Shown here: positions 24,554-32,523 of the stretch, piece after piece | Layout of the letters: every line of letters begins with the position of its first letter | Numbering within the stretch: position 1 is the stretch's first letter | Notes under the pieces: generated by a model | The model's input: only the letters and a program-made list of their open reading frames with translations | Told to the model about the DNA's origin: nothing | The model's database searches: none | Translations under genes and position numbers: made by a program | Assembly: GCA_026706395.1 (NCBI GenBank) | Contig: JAPOYU010000160.1 | Coordinates: forward strand, 1-42,335 | Source: Chloroflexota bacterium | GTDB lineage: Bacteria; Chloroflexota; Anaerolineae; Aggregatilineales; Phototrophicaceae | Length of the DNA stretch: 42,335 nt | Direction of reading: 5' to 3'

Positions 24554-24582
24554 ATTATAACATAGATTAGAACATTTGTTCG
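24554..24582 (-). promoter_or_regulatory. promoter of LexA-like gene overlapped by LexA-type box
   Basis: On the reverse strand: -35 CGAACA (24577-24582, weak), 17-bp spacer, -10 TATAAT (24554-24559). The box GAACATTTGTTC (24570-24581) covers the -35 and part of the spacer, a position where a bound repressor would block RNA polymerase. It closely resembles the Gram-positive LexA consensus CGAAC-RNRY-GTTCG. Confidence 0.7.
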
Positions 24583-24673
24583 TATCGTAGATGCTTTTTT
24601 GCTATTTCATGGCTGGGACGCTTGCGGTAAACTAACGGCGTCAGGCAAAGCCTAAAACATGGAGACAACGACG

Positions 24674-25078
24674 ATGGCCAATACCGCGCGCCAGTGGTTT
24701 TATTCGACGCCGGAAGCGCGTCCCTACTACATTGAAGAACGTGTCAACCACAGCTTGTGGAACAACAGACTCCAGAATGTCTTTATGAGCTGCGTGCAGG
24801 CCGAGGCGCCGATCAAGATGGAGGGCAACCTCGAGGGCATGCCAATAATCTTTGAATTCGTGGCCGGCCAGTATTTCACCCTGCGCCTGGGCGAGGAACG
24901 CAAAGACGTCATCGCGACGATTCGACAGATCCTGCTGGGATTGAAACCGAGCTTCACGTATCAGGACACCGAGGGCATGTTCGTGGTCGAGTGGCATACC
25001 GATGGTGGCGAGGCGCGCTGGAAAGAGATACAGGGCAACCCGGCATTTCAGGGCTTGCGCCGAATGCGGTTGAATTGA
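24674..25078 (+). CDS. conserved-looking protein of unknown function (134 aa)
   Basis: Soluble alpha/beta-like protein, no membrane segment or signal. GGAGA lies nine bases before the ATG at 24674; an upstream in-frame ATG at 24659 overlaps that Shine-Dalgarno and is less likely. Sequence character is that of a real gene (balanced composition, alternating hydrophobic strands such as GMPIIFEFVAGQYFTLRLG and MFVVEWHTDGGEARW). No family recognised. Confidence 0.65.
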   Translation: MANTARQWFYSTPEARPYYIEERVNHSLWNNRLQNVFMSCVQAEAPIKMEGNLEGMPIIFEFVAGQYFTLRLGEERKDVIATIRQILLGLKPSFTYQDTEGMFVVEWHTDGGEARWKEIQGNPAFQGLRRMRLN

Positions 25079-25816
25079 AACTGGTCCGTTCCTGTAAGCT
25101 TTGTCTGCCGCCGATAGACTGATTTGCTGTCGCCTGCTCCAAACCATTCCCTGCCCCGCCCAAACCGCCGCATCAGATTTAATGGACCAATTTCCTCAAT
25201 GCGCGTACATATGGTCGCCTATGCCTTCACCATCTCTGCTACACTGATGCCAACTGTGCCTTAACAACCGAATATCCCGGCAAATCAGACCGCGCCAGCG
25301 GAGATGCAACCAAGGTTTTGTTGGACAAAAAAATATTCGCTTTCCAATAAAACGCTCACAAAACCGCGATATGTCCGCAAATCGCTCAGCAAGCGCGCCC
25401 GGCCTCTTTGCAACAACCATTACAGTGTCCGGCATTCACTCGCGCTTATGATAAGGACTCGGCGATATTGCATCTTCTATCATATCGAAACCTGTATGGC
25501 GCCCGGGGCCTGGTGGGTGTCGACGCGATTCTTGTGTCGCCCGCAACCGCGCAGCCAGAACTCTGCATGGACACAAACCCACTCCGACAGTACAGACTTA
25601 ATATCCGACAAGCCTTGTATATGCGGTGAAAACGGCGGCGGCAGTGACATCGATATCAGCAGCGGCTTTCTTTAGAATGCCGATGAATTGCGGCGAGACT
25701 TACGCGCGGCTGCGGTGTATTTGGAGTGACATCGCCGATGCATTAGAGCGCTTGTCACTCGCAGTGACCTTTGGGATAATGGTGTGACATCGCTTGGCGA
25801 TCGGGAAGTTGATATC
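25079..25816. other. 738-bp gap with repeat copy and tandem GTGACATCG sites
   Basis: No convincing gene on either strand. It contains one copy of the GGTGGGTGTC...GTCGCCC repeat (25512-25544), three GTGACATCG nonamers (25644, 25726, 25784) and the promoter of the following gene. The segment 25080-25500 shows no structure I can support; decayed coding sequence is possible. Confidence 0.55.
25752..25779 (+). promoter_or_regulatory. sigma-70 type promoter upstream of the 121-aa membrane protein
   Basis: TTGTCA (25752-25757), 16-bp spacer, GATAAT (25774-25779), each one base from consensus. Transcription would begin near 25786, giving a 31-nt leader with GGGAAG before the ATG at 25817. A short inverted repeat GTCACT-CGC-AGTGAC (25754-25768) overlaps the -35, and a GTGACATCG copy lies at the start point. 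Confidence 0.62.
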
Positions 25817-26182
25817 ATGGCGAAGCGCAGACGCAGAAAACCAAATATATCACAATCCGTGCTGGAGCAGGCGCGTCAGGGCAGCGGCGAGCCCTCCGCA
25901 GCCGACGAGCCGAGCGAGAGCGCTGCCGATTCCCCGGCCCAGAGCAAAGCCCCGCCCCGGCGTCGGCGCGCCCTGCAGGCGGCGCAATTGGAACGCCGGA
26001 AGGACGCCGGGGCGCTTGACGGCGAATACATTGCCGAGCTGCTGGCGAACCCGACCAAGGTGGTCACCGAAGACGATTTGCGCGCCGATTACGGCTTTGT
26101 CATCAAGGACCTGCGCAATATGGGGATCTTGGCGGCCGGCTTGTTCATCGGCCTGGTGATCGTCTCGCTGCTACTGCTCTGA
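25817..26182 (+). CDS. C-terminally anchored small protein, unknown (121 aa)
   Basis: Begins with a very basic stretch MAKRRRRKPN, then a disordered Ser/Glu/Pro/Ala-rich region, a second Arg cluster (PPRRRRALQAAQLERRK), a short folded-looking part (LLANPTKVVTEDDLRADYGF) and one C-terminal membrane helix (ILAAGLFIGLVIVSLLLL) ending at the last residue. This suits a tail-anchored protein with a cytosolic N-terminus. GTG 25784 would be an in-frame longer start. It is 28 bp before the EEP-family gene and probably in operon with it. Confidence 0.65.
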   Translation: MAKRRRRKPNISQSVLEQARQGSGEPSAADEPSESAADSPAQSKAPPRRRRALQAAQLERRKDAGALDGEYIAELLANPTKVVTEDDLRADYGFVIKDLRNMGILAAGLFIGLVIVSLLLL

Positions 26183-26210
26183 TTCCGCATCCGAGCTTTG
26201 AGACCGCGCC

Positions 26211-27362
26211 ATGCCCTGGTCCGCACTGCAAGACATCTTGCGCCGCATATCCACCCCGATTCGTTATCTAAGCGCGCTATACGCGCTGCTGCTCGCTCTC
26301 TTTACGCTGTTCCGTTTGCTGCGGGTCACCGACGCGCCCCTCATCGACCTGGCGAATGCCTTCGCGCCCTATCTCTACATGCCGCTGGTCCTCAGCTTTC
26401 CCTTGTCGATCATCGTCACGCGGCAAAACAGTTCGGGGGTAGAGTCCGCGCGAAAACGGCTGTCGACGCGGCGCAAGCCTCGGGAGGACGGCCCTCGCGC
26501 CAAGCGGCCCTGGAGCGTTTTGCTGCAAATCTGTCTCATCGCGATCGGTCTGTATTGGTTTGCCGCGCCGGCGATGTATCGCCCGGTCGAACCGCCGTCC
26601 GGCGACAGCTTCAAGGTCGTTTCCTTTAATGTTCAGGGCAGCAATGCCGAGCTTAAACGCGCCACTGACTGGCTGCTGGAGGCGGCGCCCGACCTGATCG
26701 TGCTGCAGGAAACAGCCGAGGGCTATGATGAGCGATTGACGCCGCTCTACGAAGTATACGCTCACGAAGATCACATTGAAGGCAGCGTGCGAGTATTCTC
26801 GCGCTTCCCTATCCTGGCGCGCGAAGTCCTGGTCATTGAAGAAGGGCCGGGCCGGGCCGCGCTCCGTCTGCTGCTGAATGCTGACGGGCGCCAGCTTGCC
26901 ATATACGCCGTGCATTTCAGCTTGCCGCTGAGACCACGCGAAGGAGAGACTCATATTGGTCCGAGCGACCTGCTCCGCTATGACGAAAGCCGCCGCAACG
27001 CGCAAATCCACACCCTTCTGGAATTGATCGACGACGAGGCTTCCGCGTACATCGTAGCGGGAGACTTCAACATGAGCGACGCCTCGCTGATCTATGACGC
27101 GATCGCGGCGCGGATGCGGGATGCCTGGCGTAGCGCGGGCAACGGCGCCGGGCGGACCTGGCCCGTGGCGGAGGCCATTCACTTGCCACGTGTTATCCAT
27201 CCCCTTCTGCGAATTGACTACGTCTGGCATAGCGCAGGCTTGCGCGCGACAGCCGCGGCGGTCGGCAAGCCGATCGGCTCGGACCATCTACCCATCACCG
27301 CGGAATTGGAGTGGCTAGACGGCCATACAGCTAGCGGAACAGTTGAGTCTATCTTTTTTTGA
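26211..27362 (+). CDS. membrane-anchored endonuclease/exonuclease/phosphatase family protein
   Basis: 383 aa. The N-terminal ~110 residues hold about three hydrophobic helices around a basic loop; the rest is an EEP-fold hydrolase on the outer face if topology follows the usual pattern. Catalytic motifs: VVSFNVQGSN (Asn metal ligand), IVLQETAEGYDE (Glu), VHFSLPLRP (His), VAGDFNMSD (Asp/Asn) and GSDHLPI (Asp/His). This layout is common in YafD/VanJ-like membrane EEP proteins, whose substrates include lipid-linked phosphates and nucleic acids. The substrate here is unknown. Confidence 0.88.
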   Translation: MPWSALQDILRRISTPIRYLSALYALLLALFTLFRLLRVTDAPLIDLANAFAPYLYMPLVLSFPLSIIVTRQNSSGVESARKRLSTRRKPREDGPRAKRPWSVLLQICLIAIGLYWFAAPAMYRPVEPPSGDSFKVVSFNVQGSNAELKRATDWLLEAAPDLIVLQETAEGYDERLTPLYEVYAHEDHIEGSVRVFSRFPILAREVLVIEEGPGRAALRLLLNADGRQLAIYAVHFSLPLRPREGETHIGPSDLLRYDESRRNAQIHTLLELIDDEASAYIVAGDFNMSDASLIYDAIAARMRDAWRSAGNGAGRTWPVAEAIHLPRVIHPLLRIDYVWHSAGLRATAAAVGKPIGSDHLPITAELEWLDGHTASGTVESIFF

Positions 27363-27787
27363 GCCTAGAGTATAGTTGCGGTCGAGTGGAGTTGAAAATT
27401 TTGGATTTTGTCGAATTTGCCGTTGTTTGTTACGTTTTGGGTGGCAGCGGAAAGTGCCAGTTCTCTGTACGACATCCTGTTTGGGATGAGCGTTTATCGC
27501 GACCTGCAATACTGGTCGATCCGTCGCCGCGCATAGTCCTTTGAGGCTTAAAAATGATTAGTCCTTCGAAACTAAGCGACCGTGCGCTGCCATTTGTAGT
27601 TATCGCGTGACAAAGAAAATCTACATGAACGTCTGAAGCACGGGCGTTGCTTGGTTGAAGTCTTCTTCGCCAAGGTTAGACGGTCCTCGCGAAGCTCCTG
27701 GCTCATTATTTTGTGTGAGCCCAGTCGAGAATTGCGAGGGGCTGTGGTTAAATATCCTGTGTCAATTTCACACGAGAGGGACGCGCC
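27363..27787. other. 425-bp gap, promoter region of GH3 gene
   Basis: No gene or RNA recognised. Near the 3' end, TGGTTAAAT (27745-27753) looks like an extended -10 element, and GAGAGGGA just before ATG 27788 is a good Shine-Dalgarno. The remainder, 27363-27720, shows nothing I can name. Confidence 0.5.
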
Positions 27788-29449
27788 ATGAATTTCGAAA
27801 CACCGATCGCCAGCATGTCCACCGAAGAAAAAGTCGGGCAGATGTTTATGCTCGCTTTCGCCGGCGACCAACTAGACGAAGCGCGTGTGCTCATGGCCGA
27901 GCACTTCGTCGGCGGCGCTTACATCGGCGACGAGAATGTGCCTGACGCCGCTGCCGCGCTGCGCCTCTGCAATAGCTTGCAGTCTTTTGCTCGCGGCACA
28001 CGCCTCGGCATCCCGCTTCTGCTCGGGGCTGACCAGGAAGGCACCTGGTCCGTGATGACGGCCGAAAGCGCCATGGGTCCCGGCAATATGGCCATCGGCG
28101 CGACGGCAGATCCGCGGCAAGCCTACGAGATGTACCGCGTCATCGCCCGGGAGACGGGGGCGGTGGGCCTGAACGTCGTGCTGGGACCGGCGGCCGACTG
28201 CAACTCCAACCCGCATAACTCCATCATCGGCATGCGCTCCTTCGGCGAAGAGCCGGAGCTGGTCGCCGCCATGACCGCCTCCGCCGTCCGCGGCTTGCAG
28301 GAAAACGGCAGCGTCGCCACGCTCAAGCATTTCCCCGGCCACGGCGATACCAGGCTGGACAGCCACCGCGGCCTGCCCACCGTGACGCGCGGCCGGGAAG
28401 ACCTGATGCGCATCGACCTGCGCCCTTTCGCGGCCGGCATCGAAGCCGGGGCCAAAATCGTCATGACCTCGCATATCATTTTCAGCGCGCTCGATCCGGC
28501 CCGGCCCGCCACCCTCTCGCCCGTCATCCTCGGCGACCTGCTGCGCGGCGAGCTGGGCTTTGATGGTTTGATCGTTTCCGACAGCATGAACATGCACTCG
28601 ATGAAACGGAATTACGATCCGGCCGATGCCGCCATTCAAGGTTTCAAGGCCGGCGTTGATCTGATGATGCTGGCCGAGGAGCATTACGACCACGATGCCG
28701 GGCAATACCTCGCGAATCAGCGGGCGCTCATAGGCGCCGTGATCCGGGCGGTCGACGAGGGCGTGATCAGCCCGGAGCGCGTCGATGACGCCGTGGGGCG
28801 GATCCTGCGCCTCAAAGCCGAAGCCGGCTGGACGACCGACCCGACCCCCGAAGATCCGGGGCAGGTCGGCGGGGCCGAGCACCGCGCCATCGAGCTGGAT
28901 GTGGCTCGGAGCGCCGTCAGCATCCTGCGAGACAAAAACGCTCTGCTGCCTCTGGATCCCGGCGGGCCGATCACGCTGGTCAACAGTACCGAGCGCAGTG
29001 CTTATGAGGTATTGACCAAGACGCGCGGCATCGGACCGAATCAGGCGACGCCCGCCTTTGACGTCTTGGCCGATACCATGCGCGAAAGCTGCGAGGGGCT
29101 GACTGTGATCGCCGCCGAGGATTTCGATGTCAAAGACGCCCCCGCCGGCGCAATCATCGCTGTGACCGAGAACTACACCTTGCCCGGCATGGACTTCGAC
29201 GGATCGCGCCAGGTCGAGATCATCCGCGCCCTGCATGAAGCGGCCGGCGAGCGGTTGGTCGTGCTCGCGCTCCGCGAGCCCTATCAACTGGCGGATTACC
29301 CCGATATCGGGAGCTTCGTCTGCGCATTCAGTTTCCGCCCTTGCGCGGCGCAGGCGGCGGCTGAGGTACTGCTGGGGCGCAGTCCCGCGCCGGGTAAAAC
29401 CCCCGTCAGCGTGCCCGGCGCCGAGTACGCCAAAAAAGATTCGATGTAG
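27788..29449 (+). CDS. glycoside hydrolase family 3, beta-N-acetylhexosaminidase (NagZ-like)
   Basis: 553 aa, no signal peptide, so probably cytosolic. The N-terminal TIM barrel has the NagZ fingerprint KHFPGHGDT (180-188) followed by DSHRGLP, whose His is the general acid/base in NagZ-type enzymes, and the nucleophile Asp265 in IVSDSMNM. A C-terminal domain of about 200 residues follows, which minimal NagZ (about 340 aa) lacks but Gram-positive NagZ/YbbD forms have. Expected action: removal of N-acetylglucosamine from muropeptides or other beta-GlcNAc glycans in cell-wall turnover. A member acting on other beta-glycosides is less likely given KH(F/S)PGHG. Confidence 0.9.
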   Translation: MNFETPIASMSTEEKVGQMFMLAFAGDQLDEARVLMAEHFVGGAYIGDENVPDAAAALRLCNSLQSFARGTRLGIPLLLGADQEGTWSVMTAESAMGPGNMAIGATADPRQAYEMYRVIARETGAVGLNVVLGPAADCNSNPHNSIIGMRSFGEEPELVAAMTASAVRGLQENGSVATLKHFPGHGDTRLDSHRGLPTVTRGREDLMRIDLRPFAAGIEAGAKIVMTSHIIFSALDPARPATLSPVILGDLLRGELGFDGLIVSDSMNMHSMKRNYDPADAAIQGFKAGVDLMMLAEEHYDHDAGQYLANQRALIGAVIRAVDEGVISPERVDDAVGRILRLKAEAGWTTDPTPEDPGQVGGAEHRAIELDVARSAVSILRDKNALLPLDPGGPITLVNSTERSAYEVLTKTRGIGPNQATPAFDVLADTMRESCEGLTVIAAEDFDVKDAPAGAIIAVTENYTLPGMDFDGSRQVEIIRALHEAAGERLVVLALREPYQLADYPDIGSFVCAFSFRPCAAQAAAEVLLGRSPAPGKTPVSVPGAEYAKKDSM

Positions 29450-29466
29450 TGGCGACCGGCGACCTA

Positions 29467-29499
29467 GTGGGTGTCTACACGACCTATCAGGTCGCCCAC
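29467..29499. repeat. GTCGCCC hairpin repeat, best-formed copy
   Basis: A 33-bp element: outer GTGGG (29467-29471) with CCCAC (29495-29499), inner CGACCT-ATC-AGGTCG (29480-29494). It lies 17 bp after the GH3 stop. Related copies are at about 22820-22850, 25512-25544 and 31259-31278. Confidence 0.7.
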
Positions 29500-29702
29500 C
29501 CCTCCCCCACCAAGCACACTCAAATCGCAATCCGTAAGGGTGACTCTCGGAGTCTCATCCGTATGAAAACAGACGACCATCAAGGCGTTTGAAATCCGCG
29601 CTAAAGTAGGCGGAGCGAAGTCCAATCGGCGTCATGCCGTCAGGTGCGTCGGCATCTAAAGCATGGTAAGATGCAAACGTCAAACAAGCGCGAAAACACC
29701 GT

Positions 29703-30434
29703 ATGAAAATCCTCATCATATCCGACATCCACGCCAATTACACCGCCTTTGAAGCCGTCCTCGAACACTGCGAAGGCGAGTGGGATTTTGTCTGGTGCCT
29801 GGGTGACCTGGTCGGCTATGGGCCCGACCCAAACGAATGCGTCGACCTGCTCAAGACGCTCCCCCAGCTTTGCCTGGCGGGTAACCATGACTGGGCGGCG
29901 CTGAATCGGCTGGACGTCAAGACCTTCAATCCCGACGCCCGGCGCGCGGCGGAATGGACGCAGGAGACATTAACCGCGGAAAATACCCGCTTCCTTGAAC
30001 ATCTTCCCGTCACCTTTGTCATCGGCGAATACACCTTGGTCCATGCCAGCCCGCGCGAGCCGATCTGGGAATACATCCTGGAGCCATCCATCGCCACCTT
30101 GAATTTCCCGCATTTTGAGACGCCCTACTGCTTCGTCGGCCATACGCATCAGCCGGTCATCTACAGCCTGGCCGACGAATCCGGCAACGCTCAGTCCAAC
30201 CTGCCAAGATACAACGAAGCTCACGAACTGAACGGTCAACGGCAGATCATCAACCCGGGCAGCATCGGGCAGCCGCGAGACCAAAATCCAGACGCGGCCT
30301 ACGGCATTCTCGATATGACCAGCGGCGTTTTCGAACATCGGCGCATTCCCTACGACATACGCGCTGTGCAACGCCGCATGTTAGATTACAATCTGCCCGA
30401 ACGCTTGATCACCCGCCTCGAGCACGGTCTTTAG
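29703..30434 (+). CDS. calcineurin-like metallophosphoesterase (YfcE/MJ0936-like)
   Basis: 243-aa cytosolic phosphoesterase with two-metal motifs in order: ILIISDIHANYTAFEAVL, WCLGDLVGYGPDPNECV, LAGNHDWAAL, LVHASPREP and FVGHTHQPV. The GYGPDP variant of the second motif is usual in this subfamily, often annotated as phosphodiesterase. The physiological substrate is unknown. It starts at the ATG with no obvious Shine-Dalgarno; the DtxR-type gene follows 40 bp later. Confidence 0.9.
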   Translation: MKILIISDIHANYTAFEAVLEHCEGEWDFVWCLGDLVGYGPDPNECVDLLKTLPQLCLAGNHDWAALNRLDVKTFNPDARRAAEWTQETLTAENTRFLEHLPVTFVIGEYTLVHASPREPIWEYILEPSIATLNFPHFETPYCFVGHTHQPVIYSLADESGNAQSNLPRYNEAHELNGQRQIINPGSIGQPRDQNPDAAYGILDMTSGVFEHRRIPYDIRAVQRRMLDYNLPERLITRLEHGL

Positions 30435-30474
30435 TTCAAGCCACGCCCCCTGACCAACCCGCGGTATTGGAAGC

Positions 30475-31152
30475 ATGTCTAGCGAACTCAGCAGCAAAAT
30501 GCGCGCCAACCTGGCGGAGATCTATCGTTTCATTGATAGACAGCCGCGGCAGGCCGATTACGTCAGCACGTCCCAGCTGGCGGATTTGCTCTTTGTCAGC
30601 CCGCCTGCCGTCAACCGCATGGTCAACCGCCTGAGCAGGCAAGGTCTCCTGGAACATCAGCCCTATCAAGGCGTCGCCATTACAGAAGCCGGACGTGAGG
30701 AAGCGCTGAAACATATCCGCCGCCAGCGCATCGCCGAAGTATTCCTCGTGCAAGTTATGGGGCTCAACTGGTTGCAGGTTCATGAAGAGGCGCAGCGCCT
30801 GAGCGACGGCTTGAGCGAAGCGGTCGTCCAGCGTATGTTCGAAATGACCAATCAGCCGAGCGTTTGCCCGCATGGCGAGCCGATCCCGGACGCCGATGGC
30901 GCGCTGCCGCCAGCTGAGGATGTTTTCCTGTCCAACGTGCCGGCGGGCAGCCGGGCGCGCGTCACCAGGCTGGTCACACGAGAAGTCGACCGTTTGCAGT
31001 ACGTCGAAGCGTTGGGGCTCGTGCCGGGCAAAGAATGCGAAGTCATCCATATTGCGCCTTTTGAAGGACCGATGCAACTAAAGCTGGGGCCGGAATTCCG
31101 CATCATCGGGCAGAACCTCGCCAACCTCATCCGCGCCGAAGTGATATCCTGA
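30475..31152 (+). CDS. DtxR/MntR-family metal-dependent transcriptional repressor
   Basis: 225 aa. The N-terminal winged helix (residues ~8-70) is STSQLADLLFVSPPAVNRMVNR. A dimerisation/metal domain follows with VHEEAQRLSDGLSE and the characteristic CPHG in SVCPHGEPIP, the Cys-His part of the metal site. A C-terminal FeoA/SH3-like domain spans residues ~155-225. This is the full three-domain form that senses Fe2+ or Mn2+ and represses uptake genes. No metal transporter is adjacent, so its targets lie elsewhere. The metal cannot be decided from sequence. Confidence 0.9.
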   Translation: MSSELSSKMRANLAEIYRFIDRQPRQADYVSTSQLADLLFVSPPAVNRMVNRLSRQGLLEHQPYQGVAITEAGREEALKHIRRQRIAEVFLVQVMGLNWLQVHEEAQRLSDGLSEAVVQRMFEMTNQPSVCPHGEPIPDADGALPPAEDVFLSNVPAGSRARVTRLVTREVDRLQYVEALGLVPGKECEVIHIAPFEGPMQLKLGPEFRIIGQNLANLIRAEVIS

Positions 31153-31258
31153 CGCGACAATGACGGGGCTTTGCATCGCAGCTGGCTTGCAAACCAATTC
31201 TTGGCTTACAGATCAACGATCTCACAAGAATGAGAATGAACCGCCCAAAACGAATTAC

Positions 31259-31278
31259 GGGCGACCCAAGGCTCGCCC
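31259..31278. repeat. GGGCGA...TCGCCC hairpin repeat copy
   Basis: GGGCGA (31259-31264) and TCGCCC (31273-31278) form a 6-bp stem with an 8-nt loop, followed by CTACATTTT. It lies in the 190-bp gap between the DtxR-type gene and pdxT and may end the upstream transcript. Confidence 0.55.
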
Positions 31279-31342
31279 CTACATTTTCGACGGGATTGAC
31301 CGGATAATGTGTCTGTTCCTTAAATAGCCTTTCGAGTCTGAA

Positions 31343-31921
31343 ATGAAAATCGGCGTACTCGCCCTGCAAGGCGCTTTCATCGAGCATGTGAAGATGCTGC
31401 GACTGCTTGATGTTGCCGCGGTTGAGGTGCGCCTGCCTTGTCAACTGGACCAGCTCGACGGCCTGATCATCCCCGGGGGCGAAAGCACGACCATCGGCAA
31501 GCTGGCGACCGAATACGGCTTGATGGCGCCATTGCAGCGCTTCGCCCGCGCCAAACCAACCTGGGGCACCTGCGCCGGCATGATCTTCCTGGCCAAGGAC
31601 ATCGGCATCGAGGAACAGCCGATCCTCGGCGCCATGGACATCGCCGTCGATCGCAACGCCTTCGGCCGGCAGATCGACAGCTTTGAAACGGACCTGAGTA
31701 TCGCCGCTTTAACGGCGGAGCCATTTCACGCCGTCTTCATTCGCGCTCCCGTCGTCACCGCAGTTGCCGAGGGCGTCGACGTGCTCGCACGCCTGGACGA
31801 CGGGCGGATTGTGGCTGCGCGCCAAGGACATCTGCTCGCCACTGCCTTTCACCCCGAATTAACAAACGATTTGCGGCTACATTCACTATTTTGCGCTATA
31901 GTGAAAGAGACGCTCGCTTGA
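31343..31921 (+). CDS. pdxT: pyridoxal 5'-phosphate synthase glutaminase subunit PdxT
   Basis: Class I glutamine amidotransferase, 192 aa, which supplies ammonia to PdxS in the DXP-independent vitamin B6 pathway. It starts MKIGVLALQGAFIEH; the oxyanion/substrate segment is IIPGGESTTIGK. The catalytic triad is Cys77 (GTCAGMI), His170 and Glu172 (AFHPEL). Full length. Its partner pdxS is not next to it, although the two are usually adjacent, so it must be elsewhere in the genome. Confidence 0.95.
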   Translation: MKIGVLALQGAFIEHVKMLRLLDVAAVEVRLPCQLDQLDGLIIPGGESTTIGKLATEYGLMAPLQRFARAKPTWGTCAGMIFLAKDIGIEEQPILGAMDIAVDRNAFGRQIDSFETDLSIAALTAEPFHAVFIRAPVVTAVAEGVDVLARLDDGRIVAARQGHLLATAFHPELTNDLRLHSLFCAIVKETLA

Positions 31922-31941
31922 GCCCCGAAGGGAGTTGAAAG

Positions 31942-32511
31942 ATGCTGTCAGGCCTCGCGCCGACCGGGAATGACGGAGAATCCCCAGCCGAGGAATCGGG
32001 GGCCGAAGCCGCGTCCATAATCGATCTGATGATGCGGCAGGCGCGCAACGATCTCGACAAAATCGACGAACCTACCGCGGCAGATCTCGACGCGATCGAC
32101 GAATTGGGAGAGCTGGACGCGATCGACGATCTTACCGACGCCGCTCTGCTCGATCCGCCGGCTCAAACGCCCCGTTTGAACCCAGCGCTTGCCCTGCTCG
32201 CTGAAATTGAAGAGCCGGAACTGGTCTCGCTCGAAAGCCTGGACGATGCCGAGCCTCTGGCGGCGCTTGAAGAAGATATCGACGATGTCGAGGGATTGCT
32301 GGACGATGTCGAGAGCTTGATCGAAGATTATGTCGACCTTGATCTGGAAGATGACGAACTCGAGGACGAAGGCTACGACCTCGACGATGACGACTTGGGC
32401 AGCTACCGAGATCTATACGGCGACGACGACGCCATCATCCCCTCCTTCCGCGAGGGCGAATTCGCCGAAGAAGACGAAGCCGATACCGAGTACTATGATG
32501 ACATGCGCTGA
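31942..32511 (+). CDS. very acidic protein, unknown (189 aa)
   Basis: A GGGAG Shine-Dalgarno lies 7 bp before ATG. Asp and Glu dominate and only one Lys is present. Short degenerate repeats run through the middle (LDAIDELGELDAIDDL, then DDVEGLLDDVESLIEDYVDL) and the C-terminal third is almost wholly acidic with Tyr (ending DTEYYDDMR). No hydrophobic segment. It is probably intrinsically disordered or amphipathic-helical. It sits 20 bp after pdxT and 12 bp before a nucleotidyltransferase, so it is likely co-transcribed with both. No function can be assigned. Confidence 0.72.
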   Translation: MLSGLAPTGNDGESPAEESGAEAASIIDLMMRQARNDLDKIDEPTAADLDAIDELGELDAIDDLTDAALLDPPAQTPRLNPALALLAEIEEPELVSLESLDDAEPLAALEEDIDDVEGLLDDVESLIEDYVDLDLEDDELEDEGYDLDDDDLGSYRDLYGDDDAIIPSFREGEFAEEDEADTEYYDDMR

Positions 32512-32523
32512 CCGTCCAAGCTG

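Noticed and set aside
24543..24554. GAACGAATCGTT as a second LexA-type box
   Set aside because: Only the left half fits GAAC-N4-GTTC; the right half is CGTT.
26277..27287. 336-codon reverse frame inside the EEP gene
   Set aside because: The forward frame has all EEP catalytic motifs; the reverse is a shadow.
27872..29530. 552-codon open frame antisense to the GH3 gene
   Set aside because: It mirrors a GC-rich, strongly conserved glycosidase; its translation has no family character and is a codon-bias shadow.
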